Shown: positions 13,920 to 22,904, numbered from the stretch's first letter. The stretch is DNA of 33,103 bases from an uncultured Clostridia bacterium (GCA_948505485.1 CAOPQH010000002.1:1-33103); one strand, 5' to 3'. Numbers and translations: made by a program. Notes: generated by a model from the letters alone, not told the origin.

Positions 13920-15906
13920 ATTCTGTTATATTTTCTATTTTTTCTTCCTTCTTAGGTAAAAGTGTCATTTTATATTTTTCTAAAATATTTCCTAATTCTT
14001 TTGATAAGTCTTTTAGCATTACTATTTTTATGGTTGTCTCTTTTCCTTTATTATAGTCATCTATAACTTGTTTTAATTGTTTAATATTCTTCATTTCTGG
14101 CTCAATCTCTTTTGTATATTTATTTGCTCTATTTATCAATTTTTCTTTTATCATAACTATATCTTCATTACTTGCACATGAAATTCTTTGGAATAATTGA
14201 TATACATCATAATACTTAAATATAGGTATATCCATACATTCTTTATCAAATCTTTCATAGAATTTTTCCATTTTCATTGGAATACACTTGAATATATCTT
14301 CTGCCTTTTCTCTAAACATTTTGTCATGTAATTGCTCATTTAAATTGTTAAAGTGTTTTAATATATCATCCATATCTTCTGTAACTTCATCTATTGCTAT
14401 TTTATCTAATTCTTCTTCAACATTATCACAATATTCTGATGTTAATGATGATATATTCATTCCATTAAAAAATATATTTTTTAATTCTTTTATATCATAA
14501 GTTATAAGAGCTTTTCTTGAAAAATAACTAAAGTAAGCATATAATTTAACAATATCTATTGTTCTTAAATTTCCTGTTTGAACATCTCCTATTACTTCTT
14601 CTATTACTCCATCAAATTGATCATCAGATATCTTCCAATATTCTTCTGTAAGAAGCCTTTTATATCCTGGCAAATTTTCTGTATCTATTGTATTTCTTAT
14701 TGTTTCCATATTATCTCTAAAAATTTTTAGATCGAATATTCTTGTTCGTACATAGTATTCTATAAATTTAAAAAATCTGTATTCTGCTTTAAAATTATAG
14801 TAATAATTGCTATCAAATTCTCTAATATAGAATTGTCTATTATCCATCAATACTCTTGAAGAAACTAATATAGATCGATATTCTTCATTATCTTTAATAT
14901 TTACAAATTTGTCTTTTGTTATTTTTCCTGCTTTAATTTCAAATGAAACTGCTATTGTAAATATTAACATTGTTTGCATTACTCTGTTATTTGTATTTGG
15001 ATACGATTTATTAACCATTTCAAATACCTTTTTAAAGTCATTTAAGGCGTGTTTTAAAATCCTTAAATTTCTTGTCCCACTTTTATTAAATGTAGATATT
15101 ATTAATCCTGTATTTTCTCTTAAAAATCTTATTAAATCCGGATTATTTTCGTATCTCATAAGAATTCCATTTATTATATAATCAAATTTAGGTGCATACT
15201 CAAAAGTTTCTCCAATTAATTTTTCTTTGATTCTTTCGTAATCATTTGCTTTATCGAAAACGTATTCAATCTTGTCTCTTATTTTTTCAACCATTGGTTT
15301 ATCATTTTTTTCTAGGTCACCTTGCTTGTCTAAAAGATAAGTTGCAATAAAAGTTTTCATCTCCAAATTGCTACTTTTTAGTTTAGTTGATAATTCCTTT
15401 TCGTTACATATAAGTATTGTTTTTATATGATCATGTTCAACAAAGTTATTTATATATCCTAAAATATCTATAACATCTACATTAGCTCTTTCTAAGTCAT
15501 CAAAGCATAGAACTTTATCATCTGTTGAGAAAAATTGTGCATAATCAATCTTTTCTCCATTTTGAGATACTCCAAAGAAATTAGCCATATCTATACCAGT
15601 TTTAGCATATTCTGGTATTTTTGATATATCTTTTGAGTCCATGTATTTTCTTAAGTTTTTATCCATTAATTGAGTAGTTTCTATAAACAATTTTTTACTT
15701 ATTTCTTCTAAATTAGATATACCATATAAAGACATATATATTGTTGTATATTTTTTTCCATTTATTTGTATAGATTCAATTTTATTTCTTATTTTGTTAT
15801 TCCAAAAATGAGTTTTACCAGATCCCCATTCTCCATTTATCATTACAGCATAATCTGTGTAGTCTGACCTTACATAATCTAATATACTCTCAATTAAATC
15901 TTCCAT
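13918..15906 (-). CDS. KAP-family P-loop NTPase
   Basis: 662 residues. The N-terminus has the KAP pattern: VMINGEWGSGKTHFW (Walker A GEWGSGKT at 25-32) and KVLCFDDLER (Walker B with the acidic pair, 131-140), followed by a sensor-like ILICNEKEL. The remaining 450 residues are helical and charged, with no transmembrane segments, unlike many KAP members that carry membrane helices in the NTPase core. KAP NTPases include PifA, which excludes phage T7, and several defense-associated ATPases; others have unknown roles. It follows comFC by 40 bases and is probably in the recD2-comFC transcript, with its own GAAAGGAA binding site. Function is not established; defense is a hypothesis. Confidence 0.8.
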   Translation of the reverse strand: MEDLIESILDYVRSDYTDYAVMINGEWGSGKTHFWNNKIRNKIESIQINGKKYTTIYMSLYGISNLEEISKKLFIETTQLMDKNLRKYMDSKDISKIPEYAKTGIDMANFFGVSQNGEKIDYAQFFSTDDKVLCFDDLERANVDVIDILGYINNFVEHDHIKTILICNEKELSTKLKSSNLEMKTFIATYLLDKQGDLEKNDKPMVEKIRDKIEYVFDKANDYERIKEKLIGETFEYAPKFDYIINGILMRYENNPDLIRFLRENTGLIISTFNKSGTRNLRILKHALNDFKKVFEMVNKSYPNTNNRVMQTMLIFTIAVSFEIKAGKITKDKFVNIKDNEEYRSILVSSRVLMDNRQFYIREFDSNYYYNFKAEYRFFKFIEYYVRTRIFDLKIFRDNMETIRNTIDTENLPGYKRLLTEEYWKISDDQFDGVIEEVIGDVQTGNLRTIDIVKLYAYFSYFSRKALITYDIKELKNIFFNGMNISSLTSEYCDNVEEELDKIAIDEVTEDMDDILKHFNNLNEQLHDKMFREKAEDIFKCIPMKMEKFYERFDKECMDIPIFKYYDVYQLFQRISCASNEDIVMIKEKLINRANKYTKEIEPEMKNIKQLKQVIDDYNKGKETTIKIVMLKDLSKELGNILEKYKMTLLPKKEEKIENITE

Positions 15907-15946
15907 AATAAAATTCCTTTCTTTTGTATTTTTCCAACTTATTTTC

Positions 15947-16597
15947 TTAATCTTTTGCTATTGTTAATATTCCTATCTTCTTCGCACCATTTTGTATTAA
16001 TACCTTACTACATTCATTTACTGTGCTCCCAGTTGTATAAATATCATCAAATATTAATATCTTTTTATTTTGCATATTTTTAAGATTTTTTATTTTATAT
16101 GCATCTTTAATATTGTTTAATCTATCTTCTTTATTTAATGTACTTTGAGCAACTATATTTTTTGTTTTATATAATACATTTTTTTCTAAATTTATAAAAG
16201 CTTTTTTACTTATTTCTCTTGCAATTAGTAAGCTTTGGTTATATCCTCTTTCTTTTTTTCTTTGTTTACTAATTGGTACTGGTATTATTATATCATAAGT
16301 TTTTATATTTTCTATAAGTTTTTCATTTTTTAAGATATAATTTGACAAAGTTCTATAAATATATGATTTTTTATTAAATTTATATCCTATTATTAGTTTT
16401 CTTATAATTCCTTCATATATAAAACTATACATATGTTCATCATAATATGTTTCTTGGTCGTCTTCATAATTATCTATTTGAAAAACTTCGTGATTTTTTA
16501 AATTTATTTCACACCTTTTACATAGCCATTTTGTGTTTAGTTTTCCACATATTCCGCATACTGGTGGATAAATTAAATCTAATATTTTTTCTAAAAT
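15947..16597 (-). CDS. comFC: ComFC-type phosphoribosyltransferase, ATT start
   Basis: The frame is open from 16597 (216 residues, usual ComFC length). It begins with a zinc ribbon (YPPVCGICGK, then WLCKRCE) and ends in a phosphoribosyltransferase domain (IIPVPISKQRKKERGYNQ; PRPP loop ILIFDDIYTTGSTV). In this frame no ATG, GTG or TTG precedes the zinc ribbon; ATT at 16597 has GGGA upstream at a good distance, so I choose it as a rare start. The first ATG, at 16432, would remove the whole zinc ribbon and give 161 residues. ComFC is needed for DNA uptake in competent bacteria. The recD2 stop is 22 bases upstream. Confidence 0.85.
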   Translation of the reverse strand: MLEKILDLIYPPVCGICGKLNTKWLCKRCEINLKNHEVFQIDNYEDDQETYYDEHMYSFIYEGIIRKLIIGYKFNKKSYIYRTLSNYILKNEKLIENIKTYDIIIPVPISKQRKKERGYNQSLLIAREISKKAFINLEKNVLYKTKNIVAQSTLNKEDRLNNIKDAYKIKNLKNMQNKKILIFDDIYTTGSTVNECSKVLIQNGAKKIGILTIAKD

Positions 16598-16619
16598 GTT
16601 ATTCCCTTTCTTTCTGCCC

Positions 16620-18836
16620 CTATAAATTTTTTAACTTATATTCTAACCCTGTATTTCTTTTTTTACTGTCTACATTATTTATCATAAAATTCACTACATT
16701 TTCATTTCCTATTATAATCATTAATTTCTTTGCTCTTGTAAGCCCTGTATATAACAAATTTCTAGTTAATAATACTGGTGCTGATGGTGCTATTGGTAAT
16801 ATTACTACATCAAATTCACTACCTTGTGCTTTATGAATTGTTATGCTATAACTATGTTCTATTTGGTCTAACTCATTATATTGATACCAACATATTTTAT
16901 CATCATCAAACTTTATCTTAACTTGTTTTTCATGTTCATCTATTTTTAAAATTGTACCAATTTCTCCATTAAATACTCCGCTTCCCTTTTCTTCTTTTTC
17001 ATCTTTTTCCCAATAAATATCATAATTATTTTTTATTTGCATAATTCTGTCGCCTATTCTATAAATAACTCCTGTTGCCATCTTTTCTTGTTTATATTCA
17101 GATGCTGGATTTAGAGTTTTTTGTAAAACCTTATTTAATTCTTTAGTACCTAACATTCCTTTTTTGGTTGGTGTTAATACTTGTATATTTTGAAAAAAAT
17201 CATAGTCTCCATAATTTTGTAATCTTCCATTACATAGAGAAATAACTTGTTCTAAAATTTTTTCTTGATTGTTCTCTTTTATAAAGAAAAAATCTTGTTT
17301 CATATTGTCATCTTCGTCATTTTTAGAAATAAAACTTTCTCCATTATTAACTCTATGTGAGTTTAATACTATTTTACTTTGTGCAGCTTGTCTAAATATT
17401 TTGTCTAAATATACTGTTACTATTTTGTTTGAATTTATAATATCTTTTAAAACACTTCCTGGTCCTACTGATGGGAGTTGATCACTATCTCCTACAAAAA
17501 CTACTTTTGTTCCTTGGTATATTGATTTTAATAAATAATTCATTAAAAAAACATCTACCATAGATACTTCGTCTACTATTATTATATCACCATCTATTGG
17601 CATTCCTTCGTAATCGTTTTCTTTTTGATGTAAATAATCTTCATTTATTTTTCCTATTTCTAGTAATCTATGTAAAGTACTTGCCTCTTCTCCTGTAGTC
17701 TCTGTCATTCTCTTAGCTGCTCTTCCCGTTGGTGCTGCTAAAACTATTTTATTTCCTTTTTCTTGATATATATTTATAATACTTCTTATAATAGTTGTTT
17801 TTCCTGTTCCTGGTCCTCCTGTTATTACTGTTACATTATTTTCGTTTACTGACCTTATGGCTTCTTTTTGCTTTTCTGATAAATTTATATCTATGTTTTC
17901 TTCTGCTCTTTTTAGGGCAACTTCTATGTTTTTTATTTTCTTTATATTTTTAAAATTATTTAATCTTATAAGTCTTTGAGCTATTTCTTTTTCTGTTTTA
18001 TAAAAATTGTATAAATATATCCATTGTTCTTTTTCGTTTCTTTCTTCTATAACAATCTCATCTTTTACTTTTAAATTTATTATCGAATCTTCTATAATTT
18101 CTGCTTCTACTCCTAAAAGCTGACCTGTAAATTCTATTAAATTTTCCTTTAATACACAACAATTCCCATTATATGTTGCTCTAATTAATCCATATTTTAT
18201 CCCACTTTTCACTCTTTTTTGATTGTCATAACTCATTCCTAAATCTAAAGCCATTTTGTCTATTTGTTTAAAATCTATTCCTCTAGTTATATCTATAAGT
18301 ATATATGGATTAGCTTCTATTTCTTCTATTGCATTTACTCCTAATAAGTTAAATACTTTTTTGGCGTTCTCTGCGCCTATTCCAAATCTCTCTAAAAATC
18401 CTACAATTTGCCATACTTCCCAATTTTCTATAAAACTTTGTCCTATTTCTATTGCTTTGTCTTTTGATATTCCTTTTATTTGTGATAATTTCTCTGGATT
18501 AAATTTAAATACGCTTATTGTCTCTTCTCCAAATTTGTTAATTATTTTTTTAGCAGTTGCTGGTCCTATTCCTTTAATATTGCCGTTTGCTAAATATTTC
18601 TCTAATGCGCCTAATGTTTGTGGCATTAACTTCTCGAAAGTATCAACTTTAAATTGAACTCCATATTCTTTGTGTTCAACAAATTTTCCTATTACCTTTA
18701 ATGTGTCTCCAGAATTAATAAAAGGAAGATATCCTACTATTGTTGTTTCTTCTTCCTCTGTCTGAAATACTGCTATTGTATAACTATTTAGTTCATTTTT
18801 ATATATGATATCTTCTACTTCTCCTGTTAGTTCCAA
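16620..18836 (-). CDS. recD2: RecD2-type ATP-dependent DNA helicase
   Basis: 738 residues, complete. An N-terminal OB-like part (about 1-75) and helix-hairpin-helix segments (IKGIGPATAKKI, IKGISKDKAIEIG) precede two RecA-like domains: Walker A GGPGTGKTT (340-348), Walker B IIIVDEVSMVD (418-428), VGDSDQLPSVGPG, a C-terminal IHKAQGSEFD and YTGLTRAKK. These mark a 5'-3' SF1B helicase that lacks RecBC partners, involved in repair and in removing replication obstacles. The start is TTG at 18836 with AGAGGT seven bases upstream. It is the first gene of a probable recD2-comFC-KAP operon. Confidence 0.95.
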   Translation of the reverse strand: MELTGEVEDIIYKNELNSYTIAVFQTEEEETTIVGYLPFINSGDTLKVIGKFVEHKEYGVQFKVDTFEKLMPQTLGALEKYLANGNIKGIGPATAKKIINKFGEETISVFKFNPEKLSQIKGISKDKAIEIGQSFIENWEVWQIVGFLERFGIGAENAKKVFNLLGVNAIEEIEANPYILIDITRGIDFKQIDKMALDLGMSYDNQKRVKSGIKYGLIRATYNGNCCVLKENLIEFTGQLLGVEAEIIEDSIINLKVKDEIVIEERNEKEQWIYLYNFYKTEKEIAQRLIRLNNFKNIKKIKNIEVALKRAEENIDINLSEKQKEAIRSVNENNVTVITGGPGTGKTTIIRSIINIYQEKGNKIVLAAPTGRAAKRMTETTGEEASTLHRLLEIGKINEDYLHQKENDYEGMPIDGDIIIVDEVSMVDVFLMNYLLKSIYQGTKVVFVGDSDQLPSVGPGSVLKDIINSNKIVTVYLDKIFRQAAQSKIVLNSHRVNNGESFISKNDEDDNMKQDFFFIKENNQEKILEQVISLCNGRLQNYGDYDFFQNIQVLTPTKKGMLGTKELNKVLQKTLNPASEYKQEKMATGVIYRIGDRIMQIKNNYDIYWEKDEKEEKGSGVFNGEIGTILKIDEHEKQVKIKFDDDKICWYQYNELDQIEHSYSITIHKAQGSEFDVVILPIAPSAPVLLTRNLLYTGLTRAKKLMIIIGNENVVNFMINNVDSKKRNTGLEYKLKNL

Positions 18837-18869
18837 AACTTACCTCTTTTCCGTTAATTTCTAATTTAA

Positions 18870-18898
18870 AGTCTATCATAAGAGTTATGAATTTTCAA
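18870..18898 (-). promoter_or_regulatory. Extended -10 promoter of recD2
   Basis: TTGAAA (18898-18893), 17 bases, TAGACT (18875-18870) with TG one base upstream of the -10 box. It stands about 35 bases before the TTG start. Confidence 0.5.
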
Positions 18899-18927
18899 TA
18901 AATTGTTATAATTTTATGGTTCTTATT

Positions 18928-19281
18928 TTATACATTATTTATATTTTCCATTGTTTCTTTAAATTCTTTCCATTCTACCACTTCTATGCATTTATAATCT
19001 TTAGATAATTTTTCTAAAATTTCTTTCGTGTTATCTTTTGAATTTAAATCTGTTACAATCACATTTCTTATGTACTCATCTTTTCCATATAATATCCTAA
19101 ATAATATTGATCTTAAAAACACTTCTATTTTATTTTCTTGATTTTTTACTGCTATTATCATATAGATTCCATCTGCTTTTAAGTTTGTATATGTGTATGT
19201 AAATATTATGTTTTTGATTATTTCAAATAATCCATATATTGCTAATGTCCAAATAATAGCATTTATTATAAATGTTGACAT
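18928..19281 (-). CDS. Small membrane-anchored glycosyltransferase-like protein
   Basis: 117 residues. An N-terminal membrane helix (about 4-28, IINAIIWTLAIYGLFEIIKN) is followed by a cytosolic part with the look of the first half of a GT-A (family 2) fold: MIIAVKNQENKIEVFLRSIL, then NVIVTDLNSKDNTKEIL, where SKDNT stands for the usual S.DNT after the nucleotide-binding strand. The second half of a glycosyltransferase domain is missing and catalysis is doubtful; binding or scaffolding is possible. GGAGG precedes the ATG by nine bases. It occupies the place downstream of rplQ where energy-coupling transporter genes are common in Firmicutes. Confidence 0.7.
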   Translation of the reverse strand: MSTFIINAIIWTLAIYGLFEIIKNIIFTYTYTNLKADGIYMIIAVKNQENKIEVFLRSILFRILYGKDEYIRNVIVTDLNSKDNTKEILEKLSKDYKCIEVVEWKEFKETMENINNV

Positions 19282-19306
19282 CTTCTCATGCCTCCTTGTT
19301 ATGGAT

Positions 19307-19335
19307 ATTGTATGTGTATTTTAGAATTTTGTGAA
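19307..19335 (-). promoter_or_regulatory. Sigma-A promoter of the glycosyltransferase-like gene
   Basis: TTCACA (19335-19330), 17 bases, TACAAT (19312-19307); five of six bases match in both boxes. It follows directly on the rplQ terminator. Confidence 0.65.
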
Positions 19336-19343
19336 AAAGCAAA

Positions 19344-19370
19344 AAAGAAGTCTTGTTATAAGACCCCTTT
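19344..19370 (-). terminator. Terminator of the ribosomal protein operon, after rplQ
   Basis: GTCTT/AAGAC with a 5-base loop, extended beyond a 2-base internal loop by CTTT/AAAG; TTCTTTTTT follows on the minus strand. It starts directly at the stop codon of rplQ. Confidence 0.75.
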
Positions 19371-19893
19371 ATACTAATTCTATTATAACTTTTTCTGCTC
19401 CGTCTCCTCTTCTTTGCCCAGCTTTTATAATTCTTGTGTATCCACCTACTCTATCTGCATATCTTGGAGCTAATTCGTTAAATAATTTTGATGGTAAATC
19501 TACATTGTTACCTTCACTATCTTTAACTTTGTTAATTTTTCTCATTATTTTTCTTCTAGCATTTAATCTAGAAGGCATATCTTTTTGTCTACTTTCTGTA
19601 GTTTCTTCTTTTACTACTTTTAAGTACTCTTTTCCATTTTTGCTTTTTACTAATTCAGTAACTTTATTACCTTTAGAATCTAGTTTAGCTTTAATAACTT
19701 TTACATCTACCATTTCATAATTGTCTTTTTCTTTTACTGCTAATGCTATTATGCTATCTACTATTGATTTTACTTCTTTAGCTCTGGCTTCTGTTGTTGT
19801 TATTTTTTCATGCCACACTAAATCTGTTGCAAGTGTTTTTAACATAGACAATCTTATATCAGTAGTTCTACCTAATTTTCTATTTGTAGCCAA
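19369..19893 (-). CDS. rplQ: 50S ribosomal protein L17, long form
   Basis: 174 residues against 112-130 in most bacteria. L17 lies near the peptide exit tunnel. The N-terminal part (RKLGRTTDIRLSMLKTLATDL, residues 5-25, and ITTTEARAKEVKSI) and C-terminal part (LFNELAPRYADRVGGYTRI, AEKVIIELV) fit the family. Between them about 50 residues (roughly 57-107) are a lysine-rich insert with VKVIKAKLDSKGNKVTELV that replaces the usual short linker. It is the last gene of the cluster, 58 bases after rpoA. Confidence 0.97.
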   Translation of the reverse strand: MATNRKLGRTTDIRLSMLKTLATDLVWHEKITTTEARAKEVKSIVDSIIALAVKEKDNYEMVDVKVIKAKLDSKGNKVTELVKSKNGKEYLKVVKEETTESRQKDMPSRLNARRKIMRKINKVKDSEGNNVDLPSKLFNELAPRYADRVGGYTRIIKAGQRRGDGAEKVIIELV

Positions 19894-19951
19894 TTTATTT
19901 CACCTTCCTCATTTATTTGAATACTGGAAATATATATTATTCCAATTTATT

Positions 19952-20899
19952 TTAGTCTTCTTCCTTAGCAAAATCTAAGTTTAATGAATGTAATTTATTT
20001 GTTACTTCATCTAATGATTTTTTACCAAGATTTCTAACTTTCATCATATCTGTTTCAGATTTATTTGTTAAGTCTTCAACTGTAGCAATACCTGCTCTTT
20101 TTAAACAATTGAATGATCTTACAGATAATTCTAATTCTTCTATTGACATTTCTAAAACTTTTTCTTTTTTTGATTCTTCTTTTTCAATCATTATTTGAGT
20201 ATTTTTTGTTGCTTCTGATAAATCTATAAATAATTCTAGATGTCCTGTCATAACTTTTGCTGCTAAGCTTAATGCTTCATAAGCTTTTAAGCTACCGTCT
20301 GTCCAAACTTCTATTATTAATTTATCGTAATCTACCATTTGCCCAACTCTTGTATTTTCAACTTGATAATTAACTTTTTTTACTGGTGTATATATAGAAT
20401 CTATTGGAAGCATTGATATATCTTGGTCATCTTTTTTATTTTTATCAGATGAATTATATCCTCTTCCCATATCTGCAGTCATTTCTATAACTAAATGACC
20501 ACCTTCTGATACTGTTGCTATATGTAAATCAGGATTTAGTATTTCTACAGTTCCATCTGTTATGATATCTCCTGCAGTAACTTCTCCTTCTCCTTTAAAA
20601 TCAATTCTGATTGTTTTTTCTTCGTTTTGATCAAATTTTAATCTTACACCTTTTAAATTAATTATAAGTTCTGGTACATCTTCTACAACATTTGGTATTG
20701 TTGAAAATTCATGTAGTACGCCTTCGATCTTTACTCCTGTTATAGCACATCCTGGAAGTGATGAAAGTAAAATTCTTCTTAAAGAATTTCCTATTGTTAC
20801 ACCATAACCTCTTTCTAATGGTTCACAAACAAATTTTGCATAATTATTTGTTTCATCTACTTCTAGACATTCAATATTTGGCTTTTCAAATTCTATCAT
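19952..20899 (-). CDS. rpoA: RNA polymerase alpha subunit
   Basis: 315 residues, normal length. The N-terminal dimerization domain shows the typical ERGYGVTIGNSLRRILLSSLPG (positions about 28-49) and GVLHEFSTIPNVVEDV; the C-terminal domain (about 245-315) has the paired helix-hairpin-helix with NCLKRAGIATVEDL and MKVRNLGKKSLDEV, which contact UP elements and activators. A linker of KEESKKEK type joins them. It lies in its usual place between rpsD and rplQ. Confidence 0.99.
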   Translation of the reverse strand: MIEFEKPNIECLEVDETNNYAKFVCEPLERGYGVTIGNSLRRILLSSLPGCAITGVKIEGVLHEFSTIPNVVEDVPELIINLKGVRLKFDQNEEKTIRIDFKGEGEVTAGDIITDGTVEILNPDLHIATVSEGGHLVIEMTADMGRGYNSSDKNKKDDQDISMLPIDSIYTPVKKVNYQVENTRVGQMVDYDKLIIEVWTDGSLKAYEALSLAAKVMTGHLELFIDLSEATKNTQIMIEKEESKKEKVLEMSIEELELSVRSFNCLKRAGIATVEDLTNKSETDMMKVRNLGKKSLDEVTNKLHSLNLDFAKEED

Positions 20900-20957
20900 T
20901 TTTCCCTCCTAATATTATAACTAAATATATAAATCAGTTTATATAGAAAATAAACTA

Positions 20958-21584
20958 TTATTTTGAGTAAAGCTCTACTATTAAATGTTCTTCAATTGGT
21001 ATATCAACATCTTCTCTTGATGCTAATCTAACAACTTTACCACTCAAAGTTTCTTCATTTTTTTCTAACCATTCTGGAACTGGTCTAGCTGAGTTTTCTT
21101 CAATATTTGCTTTTATTGTTGGATTGTCTTTTTTTATTTCTCTAACAGCTATGATATCTCCTGCTTTTATTAAATATGAAGCTATATCAACTTTCTTACC
21201 GTTTACTTCAAAGTGTCCATGATTTACTAATTGTCTTGCTTGTGCTCTTGAAGATCCAAATCCTAATCTATATATAACATTGTCTAATCTACTTTCTAAT
21301 ATTTGTAACAAGTTTTCACCTGTAACTCCTTTTTTATTTGAAGCCATTTCGAAATATTTTCTAAATTGTTTTTCTCCAACTCCATAATATGATTTTGTTT
21401 TTTGTTTTTCTCTTAATTGTGTACCGTATTCAGATAGTTTTGCTCTTTTTTGTCCATGTTGTCCTGGTGCATAATTTCTTCTAGAAATACTACATTTATC
21501 TGAATAACATCTTGCACCTTTTAAGAACAATTTTTGACCTTCTCTACGACAGATACGGCATTGTTCATCTTTATATCTTGACAT
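20958..21584 (-). CDS. rpsD: 30S ribosomal protein S4, zinc-binding form
   Basis: 208 residues. S4 starts 30S assembly by binding the 5' domain of 16S rRNA. Cys9, Cys12, Cys26 and Cys31 (CRIC ... CYSDKC) make the zinc knuckle of the C+ form. YAPGQHGQKR and an S4 RNA-binding domain (ESRLDNVIYRLGFGSSRAQARQLVNHGH region, about 95-160) follow. The zinc-independent S4 type common in some Firmicutes lacks these cysteines. AAAGGAG-like binding site precedes the ATG. Confidence 0.98.
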   Translation of the reverse strand: MSRYKDEQCRICRREGQKLFLKGARCYSDKCSISRRNYAPGQHGQKRAKLSEYGTQLREKQKTKSYYGVGEKQFRKYFEMASNKKGVTGENLLQILESRLDNVIYRLGFGSSRAQARQLVNHGHFEVNGKKVDIASYLIKAGDIIAVREIKKDNPTIKANIEENSARPVPEWLEKNEETLSGKVVRLASREDVDIPIEEHLIVELYSK

Positions 21585-21611
21585 TTTTGTTATTACTCCT
21601 TTCTTATATTT

Positions 21612-21712
21612 ACATGTTAGTGAAATAGATGTTAGTAAAGTAGATTATATATTTTAATTTTCTAACCTCTAACTTCTAACCTCTAATTTACAACTTCTAA
21701 TTTTCAGTCTTT
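21612..21712. repeat. Heptamer-type intergenic repeat, copy 2 (rpsK-rpsD spacer)
   Basis: Units such as TGTTAGTGAAATAGATGTTAG on the left and TCTAACCTCTAACTTCTAAC on the right are complementary 7-nt-spaced arrays of the same family as at 11281-11370. It fills most of the 140-base spacer. Confidence 0.65.
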
Positions 21713-21724
21713 ATTATATTTGTT

Positions 21725-22120
21725 TTATACTCTTCTTCTTTTTGGTGGTCTACAACCATTATGTGGTATTGGTGTTACATCCTTTATAGCACTTATTTCT
21801 AAACCTGCTGTTTGAAGTGCTCTGATTGCAGCTTCTCTACCAGACCCTGGTCCTTTAACAAATACTTCTACAGATTTTAATCCATGTTCCATAGCAGCTT
21901 TTGCTGCTGTTTCTGCAACTTGACCTGCTGCAAATGGTGTACTCTTTCTTGATCCTTTAAAACCTAATTCGCCAGCACTTCCCCATGATATTGCATTTCC
22001 TTGTGTATCTGTAATTGTAACTATTGTATTATTGAAACTAGAATGAATATGTGCAGCACCTTTTTCAATGTTTTTTCTATTTCTTCTAGCAACTGTTTTT
22101 CTTGTTACATTTTTAGCCAT
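21725..22120 (-). CDS. rpsK: 30S ribosomal protein S11
   Basis: 131 residues from the ATG at 22120, which has GGAGGAG at the right distance; a GTG/ATG six codons earlier would place that binding site inside the gene. S11 contacts the 690 loop and mRNA exit of 16S rRNA. The sequence is typical: GAAHIHSSFNNTIVTITD, GFKGSRKSTPFAAG, VFVKGPGSGREAAIRAL and the C-terminal DVTPIPHNGCRPPKRRRV. Confidence 0.98.
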   Translation of the reverse strand: MAKNVTRKTVARRNRKNIEKGAAHIHSSFNNTIVTITDTQGNAISWGSAGELGFKGSRKSTPFAAGQVAETAAKAAMEHGLKSVEVFVKGPGSGREAAIRALQTAGLEISAIKDVTPIPHNGCRPPKRRRV

Positions 22121-22173
22121 TGTTTTATTCTCCTCCATTCAATTAAGATATGAGATTAAATTCTCTATATTTA

Positions 22174-22542
22174 TTATTTGCTCTTTCTACTTACTAATTT
22201 TCTTGGTCCTTTTCTTGTACGAGCATTAGTTTTTGTTCTTTGTCCTCTAACTGGAAGACCTCTTCTATGTCTTAATCCTCTGTAGCAACCAATTTCTGTA
22301 AGCCTTTTAATATTAAGAGCTACTTCTCTTCTTAAGTCACCTTCAACTTTATAAGATGAGTCAATAACTTTTCTTATGCTATTAACTTCTTCTTCAGTTA
22401 AATCTTTAATTCTTGTATCTGGATTTACTCCAGCTTTTTCTAATATTTTTCTAGAACTTGATACTCCTATACCATAAATATATGTAAGTCCTATTTCTAC
22501 TCTTTTTTCTTTAGGCAAATCTACTCCTGCTATACGAGCCAT
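22174..22542 (-). CDS. rpsM: 30S ribosomal protein S13
   Basis: 122 residues from the ATG at 22542 (MARIAGVDLP), with GGAGGTG eleven bases upstream; the earlier in-frame start would overlap that site. S13 sits in the 30S head and contacts the 50S subunit and P-site tRNA. Features: YIYGIGVSSSRKIL helix-hairpin-helix, the RGLRHRRGLPVRGQRTKTN basic tail and the terminal KGPRKLVSRK. Confidence 0.98.
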   Translation of the reverse strand: MARIAGVDLPKEKRVEIGLTYIYGIGVSSSRKILEKAGVNPDTRIKDLTEEEVNSIRKVIDSSYKVEGDLRREVALNIKRLTEIGCYRGLRHRRGLPVRGQRTKTNARTRKGPRKLVSRKSK

Positions 22543-22596
22543 ATTTTTTTGCACCTCCAAAACTTGATTTTATTATTATTTGTTTTGTCCTATTTT

Positions 22597-22708
22597 CTTA
22601 AAGGTGAAATGCACTAATTAAAAATTAGTCTTTAAGGTTTAGAACATATATATAAACACAAATTTGATATCGAAACTTTCGTTTCACAGCCGCTACCTAA
22701 TTTGTGTT
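22597..22708. repeat. Two hairpins in the rpmJ-rpsM spacer
   Basis: The first (22597-22639) nests CTAATT/AATTAG within CTTAAAG/CTTTAAG. The second (22654-22708) pairs AACACAAATT with AATTTGTGTT and contains a small GAAAC/GTTTC stem. They lie between cotranscribed ribosomal genes and lack the long T tract of a terminator. Confidence 0.55.
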
Positions 22709-22719
22709 ATTAACTAAAA

Positions 22720-22833
22720 TTATCCTTGTCTTTGTTTGTGTTTAGGGTTTTCACAAATAACTCTAATCACACCTTTTCTTTTAATTATTTTACATTTATC
22801 GCATATTTTCTTTACTGATGGTCTTACTTTCAT
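22720..22833 (-). CDS. rpmJ: 50S ribosomal protein L36
   Basis: 37 residues, read directly from the minus strand: ATG at 22833 with GGAGG upstream, MKVRPSVKKICDKC at the N-terminus, ending NPKHKQRQG and TAA at 22720. The zinc ribbon is complete: ICDKC, a Cys in VICENP and the His in PKHKQ. L36 binds helices of 23S rRNA late in assembly. Usual place between infA and rpsM. Confidence 0.97.
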   Translation of the reverse strand: MKVRPSVKKICDKCKIIKRKGVIRVICENPKHKQRQG

Positions 22834-22904
22834 TTTTGCACCTCCTAAAATATTTATATTTATTTGGGTTAATTTTTACATTAATTTATTATATAAAGCA
22901 AATC

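Noticed and set aside
16447..16836. Plus-strand frames of 60-160 codons opposite recD2, secY, dprA, toxN, relaxase and ribosomal genes
   Set aside because: They lie antisense to well-recognised genes, have odd compositions (long F, I, L, S runs) and no ribosome binding sites.
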